Shown: piece after piece, positions 25,161 to 32,604 of the stretch
Numbering within the stretch: position 1 is the stretch's first letter
Layout of the letters: every line of letters starts with the position of its first letter
NCBI RefSeq assembly: GCF_000194155.1
Contig: NZ_GL877879.1
Span: forward strand, 1,207,140 to 1,271,139
Source: Saccharopolyspora spinosa NRRL 18395
GTDB taxonomy: Bacteria > Actinomycetota > Actinomycetes > Mycobacteriales > Pseudonocardiaceae
Length of the DNA: 64,000 nucleotides
Direction of reading: 5' to 3'
Position numbers and translations under genes: made by a program
Notes under the pieces: model-generated
Database searches by the model: none
What the model was told of the DNA's origin: nothing
The model's input: only the letters and a program-made list of their open reading frames with translations

Positions 25161-26918
25161 ATGAGCACGCACCTGGTCACCGATACCGCTGTCGACAAGA
25201 CCCGCCTCGATTCCTCCCGCGACGCCGTGTGGTTGCGCCTGTCCGCCACCCTCACCGACGAGGTTCCGGTCATCGCCGACCGGGAAGACCTCCTCGTCAC
25301 CATCGCCCCCGGGGCCGGGCACGGGGCGCCCGCCTGCTACTTCCCGCACCACGCCACGATCGAGATCGACGGCACCCACCTGGGCACAGTGGACCCCGCC
25401 ACCATGACCCCCGACCGCCTCGGCGACCGGGCCCGCTACGCCACAGCGTGGGGCCTGCTCACCCACGAATGCGCCCACGCCCGCCATTCCGTCTGGGAAC
25501 CACCCCACGACGCCCCACCCGGCGCGGTCGACGCCGCGATGCTGCTGGAAGAATCCCGCATCGAGGCCAACCAGATCCGCCGCCGCCCCGACGACCGGCA
25601 CTGGCTACGCGCCTGCGCTACCCACCTCATCCTCGCCGACACCCACGCCAACGATCCCACCCGCGCCCCCAGCATGACGCCGCACGCGGCCGCCCACGCC
25701 GCCGCCCTGCTCCTGGCCCGCACGGACGCCGGAATCCTCACCCCCGACGAAACAAAGATCGTCGGCAACGTCGTCGACTCACTCCTCGGCACGTCAACCC
25801 TGGACGAGCTCCGCGACGTGTGGCTGGCCGCGCACCACGTCGACGACGGCGACGCCGACACCATGATCGACCTCGGCCGCCGCTGGTGCGAAGCCCTCGG
25901 CACCGACCCAGATCGTCCCTCCCCCACAGCCGGGGCAGGCGGAAAGGAAGCCACCCCGGGTGAAACGGGGCCCCCATCACCCTTGGCCAGCGCTATCGCC
26001 GTGGCCGCAGCGCGAACCGCCGTAGCCGTCGCCACCGAAGACGCTCCCGCCGACCCCGCGACGGCCGAAGCGGACGCGGCGAACGCCGAACGCCAGGCAC
26101 AACAAGACGCCGCGAAAGCCGCGCGGAAGGTCTTCTCCGCGATCGGCGGGCCGCGTACCGGGAAGACCACCATCACCGGGACACGGCCCCCCACCGGGCA
26201 GGAACGTGCTGCCGCGCGCCGCCTCGGTCGCGCACTGAGCACAGCCGGAATCCGCGACCGTGTAGCGACAAAGACAACCTCGCCCACACCACCCGGGCGG
26301 CTGCGGATGCGCGGCGCACTGGCCGCCGACGCGCAACGCGCCGCCGGTGCGCTGCCCACCGCCGAACCGTTCACCCGCACCACCCGGCGCATCGCGCCCA
26401 GCCCACCCCTGCGGCTCGGGATCGCCTGCGACGTGTCCGGATCCATGTCAGCCTTCGCCGGACCTGTCGCCTCCGCCGCCTGGATCCTCAACCACGCCGC
26501 CCACCACGCCGAGATCCCGGCCGCCGCCGCGACCGTGATCTTCGGGAACCGGGTGCGCGCCATCACCCGCCCCGACTCCGCCCCCGCACACGTCACCGAG
26601 TTCGACGCCGACGACAACTACGAGGACATCCCACGCGCCATCGACGCACTCGACGGAGCCCTGGACCTCTACCGCCCCGCCGCCGCGCGGCTGCTGGTGA
26701 TCGTCTCCGACGGCCGGTACCGGCACGACCCACGCCGGGAAGGGCAGCGCCGCGTCGATCGGTTGCGCGCCAACGGATGCGCCGTGCTGTGGCTCGCACC
26801 CGACAGCCCCCGCGTGGAGCCACTGCACGGCGTCACCGTTCACCCGCTCGCCGATCCCACAGCCACCGCGCACGCCATCGGCCACGCCGCCACCGCAGCA
26901 CTGCGCGCCGCCCGATAG
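25161..26918 (+). CDS. VWA-domain protein with an HExxH-type N-terminal domain
   Basis: The 585-residue partner of the MoxR ATPase has two parts. The N-terminal part contains LLTHECAHARHSV (His102, Glu103, His106) followed by MLLEESRIEANQIRR, which looks like a gluzincin metallopeptidase site with a downstream Glu. The C-terminal part is a von Willebrand A domain with the MIDAS motif DVSGSMS (from residue 424) and 'LLVIVSDGRY'. An Ala-rich helical stretch joins them. MoxR-VWA pairs remodel or insert metals into partner proteins. A peptidase-like domain suggests that the target may be cleaved. Confidence 0.82.
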   Translation: MSTHLVTDTAVDKTRLDSSRDAVWLRLSATLTDEVPVIADREDLLVTIAPGAGHGAPACYFPHHATIEIDGTHLGTVDPATMTPDRLGDRARYATAWGLLTHECAHARHSVWEPPHDAPPGAVDAAMLLEESRIEANQIRRRPDDRHWLRACATHLILADTHANDPTRAPSMTPHAAAHAAALLLARTDAGILTPDETKIVGNVVDSLLGTSTLDELRDVWLAAHHVDDGDADTMIDLGRRWCEALGTDPDRPSPTAGAGGKEATPGETGPPSPLASAIAVAAARTAVAVATEDAPADPATAEADAANAERQAQQDAAKAARKVFSAIGGPRTGKTTITGTRPPTGQERAAARRLGRALSTAGIRDRVATKTTSPTPPGRLRMRGALAADAQRAAGALPTAEPFTRTTRRIAPSPPLRLGIACDVSGSMSAFAGPVASAAWILNHAAHHAEIPAAAATVIFGNRVRAITRPDSAPAHVTEFDADDNYEDIPRAIDALDGALDLYRPAAARLLVIVSDGRYRHDPRREGQRRVDRLRANGCAVLWLAPDSPRVEPLHGVTVHPLADPTATAHAIGHAATAALRAAR

Positions 26919-27034
26919 CCGCCCCGCCAGGTGGCCGGACACCCGGCCACCTGGCACCCGGCCGCCACCCCGAGCGAACGCGAATTCCACGGCACCAACT
27001 GACCACAGTGGAAACCCCAGAACAGGAGACAGCG

Positions 27035-27355
27035 TTGCCCGAGAACCGTTTCACCAGCACCGACAAGGTCCTGACCGAGGTCGCGGGTATTACCTGCGCA
27101 GAACTCGACGACACCCACCCCGTCGACATCGTGCTGAAGGTGATCGCAGAGAACGTCGCCCACCATCAGGACGCGGCCAAGCGCTTCGCCGACGGCAACC
27201 GTCACGTCTTCAGCCTCGCATCGTGTTCGGACTCGGGAAACTACGACGCGGCCGTCGCGAGCATGCAAGCCCTGCGAGAACCGCTCTCGGCCGCTGTCGA
27301 CGCCTACCGGCAGGCGCACCGCACCGGGCCCCAGGAAACCAACACCGCCACCTGA
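27035..27355 (+). CDS. Small hypothetical protein
   Basis: The 106-residue protein starts from the TTG at 27035, with AGGAGA five bases before it. It is mostly helical by appearance (PVDIVLKVIAENVAHHQDAA; VASMQALREPLSAAVDAYRQ). No motif is recognised. It follows the VWA gene by 116 bases on the same strand. Confidence 0.55.
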   Translation: MPENRFTSTDKVLTEVAGITCAELDDTHPVDIVLKVIAENVAHHQDAAKRFADGNRHVFSLASCSDSGNYDAAVASMQALREPLSAAVDAYRQAHRTGPQETNTAT

Positions 27356-27391
27356 CCGAACACACCACGACGCCACAACGGAGAACCAGCC

Positions 27392-27988
27392 GTGTCCCAC
27401 ACCATCATTGTTGAAACCTGCCGTAGTACATGGGACTTCTACGAATACCAACGAATCGCACGCATCGCAGACCGCACCGTCCGCCTACGAATCCATCGCC
27501 ATCTCGACACCTCCCAGAGCTACGCCATCGCCGAAATGCTCACCGACAACGTGACCTGGACCCACCTCACCGACGACGCCCAGGAAAACTGGCTGACCGA
27601 CACCAGACACCCCCGGACAAGCCGTATCTCCCCCACAAACGAACTCGGCGACGCAGCCGACCGGCTTGTCCACCGTGCCGAGGCGATCCTCTCCCACCCT
27701 CCCGGAGTGAACCTCTCCATTACCGAGCTGGTTGCCACGCTGCACGCACTGTTCGCCACCACCTACGGCTACACCGGCGAGACCACGATCGAGCCCGACG
27801 ACATTGCTTGGGCACAGTCACACGGACATCCCTTTCTGATCATCCCGCAGACGAACGGCTCGATCACGCTCACCACAGCACACGAGAAGCAGTGCGCCTT
27901 CATCACCAGCTTCGGCCGGGACGAATGCAGCGACTGCCCCACACCCCTACTCAACAACGGGGACACCGGTGGCAGTCATGTCCCATGA
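27392..27988 (+). CDS. Hypothetical protein
   Basis: The 198-residue protein starts from the GTG at 27392 (GGAGAACC upstream). The N-terminal part looks like a compact alpha/beta domain (YQRIARIADRTVRLRIHRHL) and the C-terminal part holds a CSDC motif and three Cys in all (QCAFITSFGRDECSDC), which might bind a metal. I do not recognise it. Confidence 0.55.
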   Translation: MSHTIIVETCRSTWDFYEYQRIARIADRTVRLRIHRHLDTSQSYAIAEMLTDNVTWTHLTDDAQENWLTDTRHPRTSRISPTNELGDAADRLVHRAEAILSHPPGVNLSITELVATLHALFATTYGYTGETTIEPDDIAWAQSHGHPFLIIPQTNGSITLTTAHEKQCAFITSFGRDECSDCPTPLLNNGDTGGSHVP

Positions 27989-28022
27989 AAACGTCCGACG
28001 ACACCAGCCGGGGAGCCACGAA

Positions 28023-28217
28023 ATGCCCGACACAGCCACATCCCCCGCACACGGCCGTTGCGGGCTTACTCTGCGCGCAGTCAACGTCGCACGGTCTCAG
28101 CGCAAAGCCGATCCAGACGGCCGCAACCACCGCCACGATAGCCCACCACAGTGGACCCGGCGGAAACGACGCGACCGCGTGACCGCACGATCGCGCCCGC
28201 ACTGCACGTCCCGGTGA
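28023..28217 (+). CDS. Possible small basic protein
   Basis: A 64-residue frame from the ATG at 28023 has GGGGAG seven bases upstream. Its Arg/His-rich sequence (NVARSQRKADPDGRNHRHDS) has no known motif and its end overlaps the next gene by 67 bases. A chance frame is a real alternative. Confidence 0.25.
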   Translation: MPDTATSPAHGRCGLTLRAVNVARSQRKADPDGRNHRHDSPPQWTRRKRRDRVTARSRPHCTSR

Positions 28218-28531
28218 CGTGTGTGACCGTCACCGACGATGCCCACCGCACCTACCGCGCCCGAAGCGGCCCCGTCCCCGGTGACCTGATCACCATCACC
28301 GACACACCGCGCACATGGCGGTTCGTCCCCGACCTCACCACTACCGGCGACGGATGGCTCCTCATCGACGCCTGCCCCCGCTGCGGCGCGGACGTGCCGA
28401 CGGCCCGCATAGCCACCCTCGCCGACCTCGACGACCACCTCGACCCCGACCACAACAAGGAACCAGTCCACGAGTTCTACACCGACCCCGCCCACCTATC
28501 AGGCTGCCAAAACACCCCACTACAGCACTAA
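28151..28531 (+). CDS. Small zinc-ribbon-like protein
   Basis: The 126-residue frame from the GTG at 28151 has better protein character from about residue 20 (PVTCVTVTDDAHRTYRARSG), and contains DACPRCGADVP and a later single Cys, a half zinc-ribbon pattern. The true start may be further in. No function can be given. Confidence 0.5.
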   Translation: MDPAETTRPRDRTIAPALHVPVTCVTVTDDAHRTYRARSGPVPGDLITITDTPRTWRFVPDLTTTGDGWLLIDACPRCGADVPTARIATLADLDDHLDPDHNKEPVHEFYTDPAHLSGCQNTPLQH

Positions 28532-28646
28532 ACCACGATCCCGGAGACAGTCGGCGTCAGCCATACCCGGACATGGCTACACCCCACCGACCGACACCGG
28601 CACACCACGTTGTCCACGTATCACCCCATCGCCAAGGAGACAGACG

Positions 28647-29063
28647 ATGTTCATCGAGCAAAGCTGGAAACCCGGAGTGTGGATCGACGGACAGCCGTCC
28701 CACGCCACAGCCACCACCGACGCCTTCGGCGCGTTCGCCCACGATGTCCACGCCGATCTACTCACCGCCCGCGACGCCGGAGCCATCCCCGCGCACGTCG
28801 AAACTACGACCAGCGCCTCCACCATCGCTCCGCTGTGGGGCGACACCCCGCCCGTCCTGCTGCTGCACATCCGCCTCACAGGACTCACCGGCCCGGATCA
28901 CGCTTCTGCCCTCGACCACGTCGTCTCCGACGCATTCACCATCCTCGACCGTCGCGGCACCCAACACCTGACCCCTGACCAATACGACCAGTACACCGGT
29001 GCCCTGTTCTTCGTCGACGAACACGGCCAGCCACAAACCAACCGGACCCATCGATTCCGTTGA
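28647..29063 (+). CDS. Hypothetical protein
   Basis: The 138-residue protein has AAGGAGA seven bases before the ATG. It is protein-like throughout (FIEQSWKPGVWIDGQPSHAT; VLLLHIRLTGLTG; QYDQYTGALFFVDEHGQP). There is no export signal. It is the last plus-strand gene before the converging regulator at 29559. The family is not recognised. Confidence 0.6.
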   Translation: MFIEQSWKPGVWIDGQPSHATATTDAFGAFAHDVHADLLTARDAGAIPAHVETTTSASTIAPLWGDTPPVLLLHIRLTGLTGPDHASALDHVVSDAFTILDRRGTQHLTPDQYDQYTGALFFVDEHGQPQTNRTHRFR

Positions 29064-29500
29064 CTGATCACAGCATGGAAGTAAGTGACAGCGCTGCATC
29101 GAGGGTGTTTTGCGTGATGAATTCGCACCAGACCTGGTGCCACTCCCGTCGGTGCACCGCTGCCCCATTGAGAGCACTGGCTGTGGGCGGAAGGCTGTGC
29201 CCTCCACCCACAGCCCCCGAGCCCACCGGCTCTTTCCTCCTGCGGTGAGTTCACGGTTGCGCAAGGAATCTGATAGTCATGGCCAATCAGCCGTAGGCCA
29301 TCTTCTACCGGGGACACCCACGGAATCCGCTGTGCCGAGTCAACGGCGATCCAGCCCATCGTGGCGTCACCGGGACGCCGCCGACACGGGGTCGACTTGC
29401 CCTACCGGCGGGCAAGGCAACGCTCATGCCAGTCCACGGTGTCCCATCATTCAACGTCGCAAATTCGGCCGTGGCGCCAAGCTCGACGACCAGCGCACTG
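29064..29500. other. Intergenic region between converging genes
   Basis: The 437 bases contain only short, mutually inconsistent frames and no ribosome binding site in a useful place. I see no RNA gene or repeat. Confidence 0.45.
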
Positions 29501-29534
29501 CAGGGCCAGGCTCCCCTCCGGGGACCTGGCCCTG
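29501..29534 (-). terminator. Hairpin after the winged-helix regulator
   Basis: The perfect 10-bp inverted repeat CAGGGCCAGG / CCTGGCCCTG (29501-29510 and 29525-29534) has further pairing of CTCCCC with GGGGA in the loop. It lies 25 bases beyond the stop of the minus-strand gene at 29559. Confidence 0.65.
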
Positions 29535-29558
29535 CTACGTGATTTCGTCGTCGGTGGT

Positions 29559-30278
29559 TTAGCTGGCGGGCGCGTCGGTTTGTTTGGCGGCGAAGCGCTT
29601 GGGCTTGTCCTGCGTTTGCACTGCGTAGCCGTCGGCGACGAGTTTTTCCAGTGCGTTGTTGACGGCTCCGGAGGAGCGGTTGAGTGCTGTGCCGATGGTG
29701 TTGGGGCTGAATTCTTCGCCGGGGTGTTCGGTGAGGTAGTCCTCGACCATGCCGCGCAATTCACCCTTACTCAGGCGGGGCCCCTTGATGATCGGGCCGG
29801 AAGCGTCGACGCCGCTGGCCTCTCGTGCGTCTTCTGCGGATACCTGTTCCTCAGCCCCAGATTCGTCGTTCTGGTTGGGGCTTTGCGGCTGGCTGGGCTC
29901 GTCCACGGTGGCCGGTTCTGCCGTGGTGTCGTCGCGTGCGGGGGAAGCTGTTCCTGGCGGGGGCGTGATCTGGTCGGTGTGGGTCATTGTCCAGCAGTCG
30001 GCGCTGCGGCGTCCGCCGTCGACGATGCCGGAGATGCGGGTGACGCTGCCGTCTTTGGCCCACGTTGCCAGGATTTTTCCGGCTGTGGATCGGCCGACTC
30101 CGGCAGCTTCGGCGATGTCGGTAGTGGTGGTGCCCGGGTTGGCGTGGAGTGCGGCCCACACCTTGTCCTGGGATTCGGTGCGTGCGGGCGTCGGGTTGCT
30201 ATCGGTGCCGGCTGTGGGAACGGCTTTTAGGGGGCGCTGCTTGGCTGTGGTGCGGGCGTTGTTGTTCTTTCTGGGCAT
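29559..30278 (-). CDS. Two-winged-helix DNA-binding protein
   Basis: The 239-residue protein has an N-terminal winged helix at about 36-85 (VWAALHANPGTTTTDIAEAA; GVGRSTAGKILATWAKDGSV). An acidic, Ser/Pro-rich linker leads to a C-terminal winged helix at about 168-231 (KGELRGMVEDYLTEHPGEEF; IGTALNRSSGAVNNALEKLV). The second domain closely resembles the N-terminal domain of the MoxR protein at 23892, including the RSSGAV-NAL recognition helix. The ATG at 30278 follows AGGAGCG. It probably regulates the element's transfer or pilus genes; the operator is unknown. Confidence 0.75.
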   Translation of the reverse strand: MPRKNNNARTTAKQRPLKAVPTAGTDSNPTPARTESQDKVWAALHANPGTTTTDIAEAAGVGRSTAGKILATWAKDGSVTRISGIVDGGRRSADCWTMTHTDQITPPPGTASPARDDTTAEPATVDEPSQPQSPNQNDESGAEEQVSAEDAREASGVDASGPIIKGPRLSKGELRGMVEDYLTEHPGEEFSPNTIGTALNRSSGAVNNALEKLVADGYAVQTQDKPKRFAAKQTDAPAS

Positions 30279-30526
30279 GACGGTTCGCTCCTGTTTCGGA
30301 TAGGTGGTGGGTCATGCCCCCGGGGGCGGTTGCAGCCCCCGGTGCGCTGCCGGTCGAGCGGGCTACACAGACATGGACGCTTCGTTGACCCGGTTCTGTC
30401 AAGTGGATTCCGGACAAGATGACTGTCTTGTGTGGACATTCCTCCGATCGGGCACGCCGGTGCCCATTCCGCAGCCGCAGCGAATCGAATCGCCAACGGC
30501 CCCGGGCGCGGTGATGTGCAGGGGTG

Positions 30527-31462
30527 TCACTGGTCGCACAGAGTCGGCCCGCCGTGCCGCCGGAAGAATGCGACCGGATCGGTTGGCTGCCCGTGTTGTT
30601 CGATCTGGAAGTGCAGGTGTGGTCCGGTTGATTCGCCTCGGTTTCCGACTTCGGCGATGAGTTGCCCGGTGCGGACTTGCTGGCCTGGTTGGGTGTGGTT
30701 GCGGTTGTTGTGGCCGTAGGTGGTGATGGTGCCGTCGCGGTGCTGGATACGGATCCAGAGGCCGTAGCCGGAGGCGGGTCCGGAGTCGAGGACGGTGCCG
30801 CTGCCGGCGGCGAGGATCGGGGTGCCCAGTGGTGCGGCGATATCCAGTCCGCGGTGGAAGCCGGTGCCGCGAGGCCCGAAGCGTGAGGTGCATTGCCCCT
30901 GCACGGGCACAGCCCACTCCCCCGCTGCTGGTGTCCTGGTGCAGGTATGTCCGTGGAGGGCGGTGAGGAGTTGTCGTGCTGCGGGTTCGTGGCGGGCATA
31001 GGCGTGCGGGAAGCCGGAGCGCTGGACTGTTTGTGCGGCGTCGTTGATGCTCATAGCCGGCCAGTCGGGCACGGCGAGCAGGTGCCGGTAGAACTGGGTG
31101 GCGCTGTAGGTGGGGTTCAGGAGCTGTTCTCGCTTACCCCAGCCTTGGGATGGGCGTTGCTGGAACAGTCCCAGGCTGTCGCGGTCGCCATAGTCGAGGT
31201 TGCGCAGCCGGGACTCCTGGATGGCGGTGACCAGCGCGATGATCCATCCACGTTCCGGGACGTTGAGCTGTTTGCCGATCGTGATGATGGTTGTGGCGTT
31301 GGCGAGTTGCTCAGGCGTGTAGCCAGGTACGGCGGGCGTCTCGTCCCCGGCGAATGTGCAGCGTGTCTGATGGGCACCGCCGAGGACTGTGGTGACGACG
31401 CCGGCAGCGCCAGCGGCCATGAACACGATGAGGACGACCAACCCGCCCACGACGGCGAGCAC
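30527..31462 (-). CDS. Membrane-anchored lysozyme-like plus M23 peptidase protein
   Basis: The protein has one N-terminal membrane helix (LAVVGGLVVLIVFMAAGAAG) and a lytic-transglycosylase-like region (ALVTAIQESRLRNLDYGDRD, then LGLFQQRPSQGWG). A C-terminal M23 endopeptidase domain follows with HRGLDIAAPLGTPILA, the HxH motif in GPHLHFQIEQHG and the upstream zinc His and Asp. The start is taken as the GTG at 31462 (311 residues). It would open the cell wall for the conjugation apparatus, as VirB1/TraG-type muramidases do. It is the last gene of the minus-strand transfer block. Confidence 0.85.
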   Translation of the reverse strand: MLAVVGGLVVLIVFMAAGAAGVVTTVLGGAHQTRCTFAGDETPAVPGYTPEQLANATTIITIGKQLNVPERGWIIALVTAIQESRLRNLDYGDRDSLGLFQQRPSQGWGKREQLLNPTYSATQFYRHLLAVPDWPAMSINDAAQTVQRSGFPHAYARHEPAARQLLTALHGHTCTRTPAAGEWAVPVQGQCTSRFGPRGTGFHRGLDIAAPLGTPILAAGSGTVLDSGPASGYGLWIRIQHRDGTITTYGHNNRNHTQPGQQVRTGQLIAEVGNRGESTGPHLHFQIEQHGQPTDPVAFFRRHGGPTLCDQ

Positions 31463-31489
31463 GGTCTTGACGAGGGCGGACAGGGCTGA

Positions 31490-32518
31490 TCACCTCGAAA
31501 CCCTGCGAGGCTGGCGAGGAGGAGGCATTGGCATCGGCGGCGGGAGCACGCCCTTCGGAGTCACACTGGCCGCGGGGTCGTTCACGGTGCTGGGGGCCGG
31601 GAGGTTCCACACATCAGCGAGGTCGTGCAACGGGTACCTGGCGTCGCCTCCGGTGGCGGCGAGGGGTGCCCAGATGGGTTCGGCGGGGCTGGGGTGGCTG
31701 GTGGCGGGGTTGAGGTGGTCGGCCGCGGCGGTGGCGACAGGGATCAAGTGGGGTTGGTCGAGGTCGCGCCAGATGCGGTGGAGTTGGCGGCGAACGGTGG
31801 CTTCGCGGCGGCCGGTGGGCAGCCACACCAGCACGGGGGTGGTGATGGCGGTGGCAATGGCGAGGTGGGCGTAGCCGTGGAGTTTGCGGGCGACACGGGC
31901 CACGGTCTCGGTGCCGAGGTCGAATTCGAGGAAGAACTCGGTCTCCCCGCTGGCGGTACGCCAACGGCCGTAGGCATCAGGGCGAACGAGGTCACCGAAG
32001 TGACGGGCGCAGCGAGTTTCCGACCACCACACGCGCAGCGCTTCCGCTGGGTACTGGTGAGCTCGGGCGACGAGGGCGGTGAACCATTCGTTGATGCCGA
32101 CGGTGTGGGCCAGGCGCTGGTGGTGGGAGATGCTCATGGTCCGGTCGCGGCGGTAGCCGAGGTCTTTGACGTCCAGTCCGTATTCGCCGGCGAGGACGGC
32201 GGCGCCGGCGGGGCCGAGGACGTAGTGCATGGGTGCGGTGCCGAGCACGATGGCGGGCTGGAAGCGGTCGAGGACCGACCATTGGAACAGCTCGCGCAGG
32301 CGCTGGCGTCCGGAGCGGAAGGACGGGAACGCGCAGGCGGTGATCTGGGTGGCGGTGAGCACGCGGTGTTCGTGCAGCATCCGGATGATCCATTTGTCGC
32401 GGGGTGTCAGCCGCCAGGCCAAGATGGCTTGGTGTTCAACGGAGTTGGCGACGCGCGGGGTCGGGCGTGCGGGTTTGAGTCCGTGCAGCGCGCGCTGCCG
32501 GGTGGGGTTGGTGATCAC
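31490..32518 (-). CDS. Replication-relaxation family protein
   Basis: The 342-residue protein has an N-terminal winged helix (IIRMLHEHRVLTATQITACAF), then RQRLRELFQWSVLDRF and LGPAGAAVLAGEYGLD, then HTVGINEWFTAL and a nuclease-like beta region (ETEFFLEFDLGTETVARVARKL). This order is typical of the replication-relaxation family found on actinomycete conjugative elements. GGAGGTG precedes the GTG at 32518. The precise activity is not established; DNA processing at the transfer origin is a reasonable inference because no classical relaxase is seen in the window. Confidence 0.75.
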   Translation of the reverse strand: MITNPTRQRALHGLKPARPTPRVANSVEHQAILAWRLTPRDKWIIRMLHEHRVLTATQITACAFPSFRSGRQRLRELFQWSVLDRFQPAIVLGTAPMHYVLGPAGAAVLAGEYGLDVKDLGYRRDRTMSISHHQRLAHTVGINEWFTALVARAHQYPAEALRVWWSETRCARHFGDLVRPDAYGRWRTASGETEFFLEFDLGTETVARVARKLHGYAHLAIATAITTPVLVWLPTGRREATVRRQLHRIWRDLDQPHLIPVATAAADHLNPATSHPSPAEPIWAPLAATGGDARYPLHDLADVWNLPAPSTVNDPAASVTPKGVLPPPMPMPPPRQPRRVSR

Positions 32519-32604
32519 GGGACAGGCACCTCCAGACCAGAGAGTCGTAGGCAGGCTGAATCGCCACGACGAGCGCAGCGTCGTGTCGAAGGCTCGTGTG
32601 GTGG

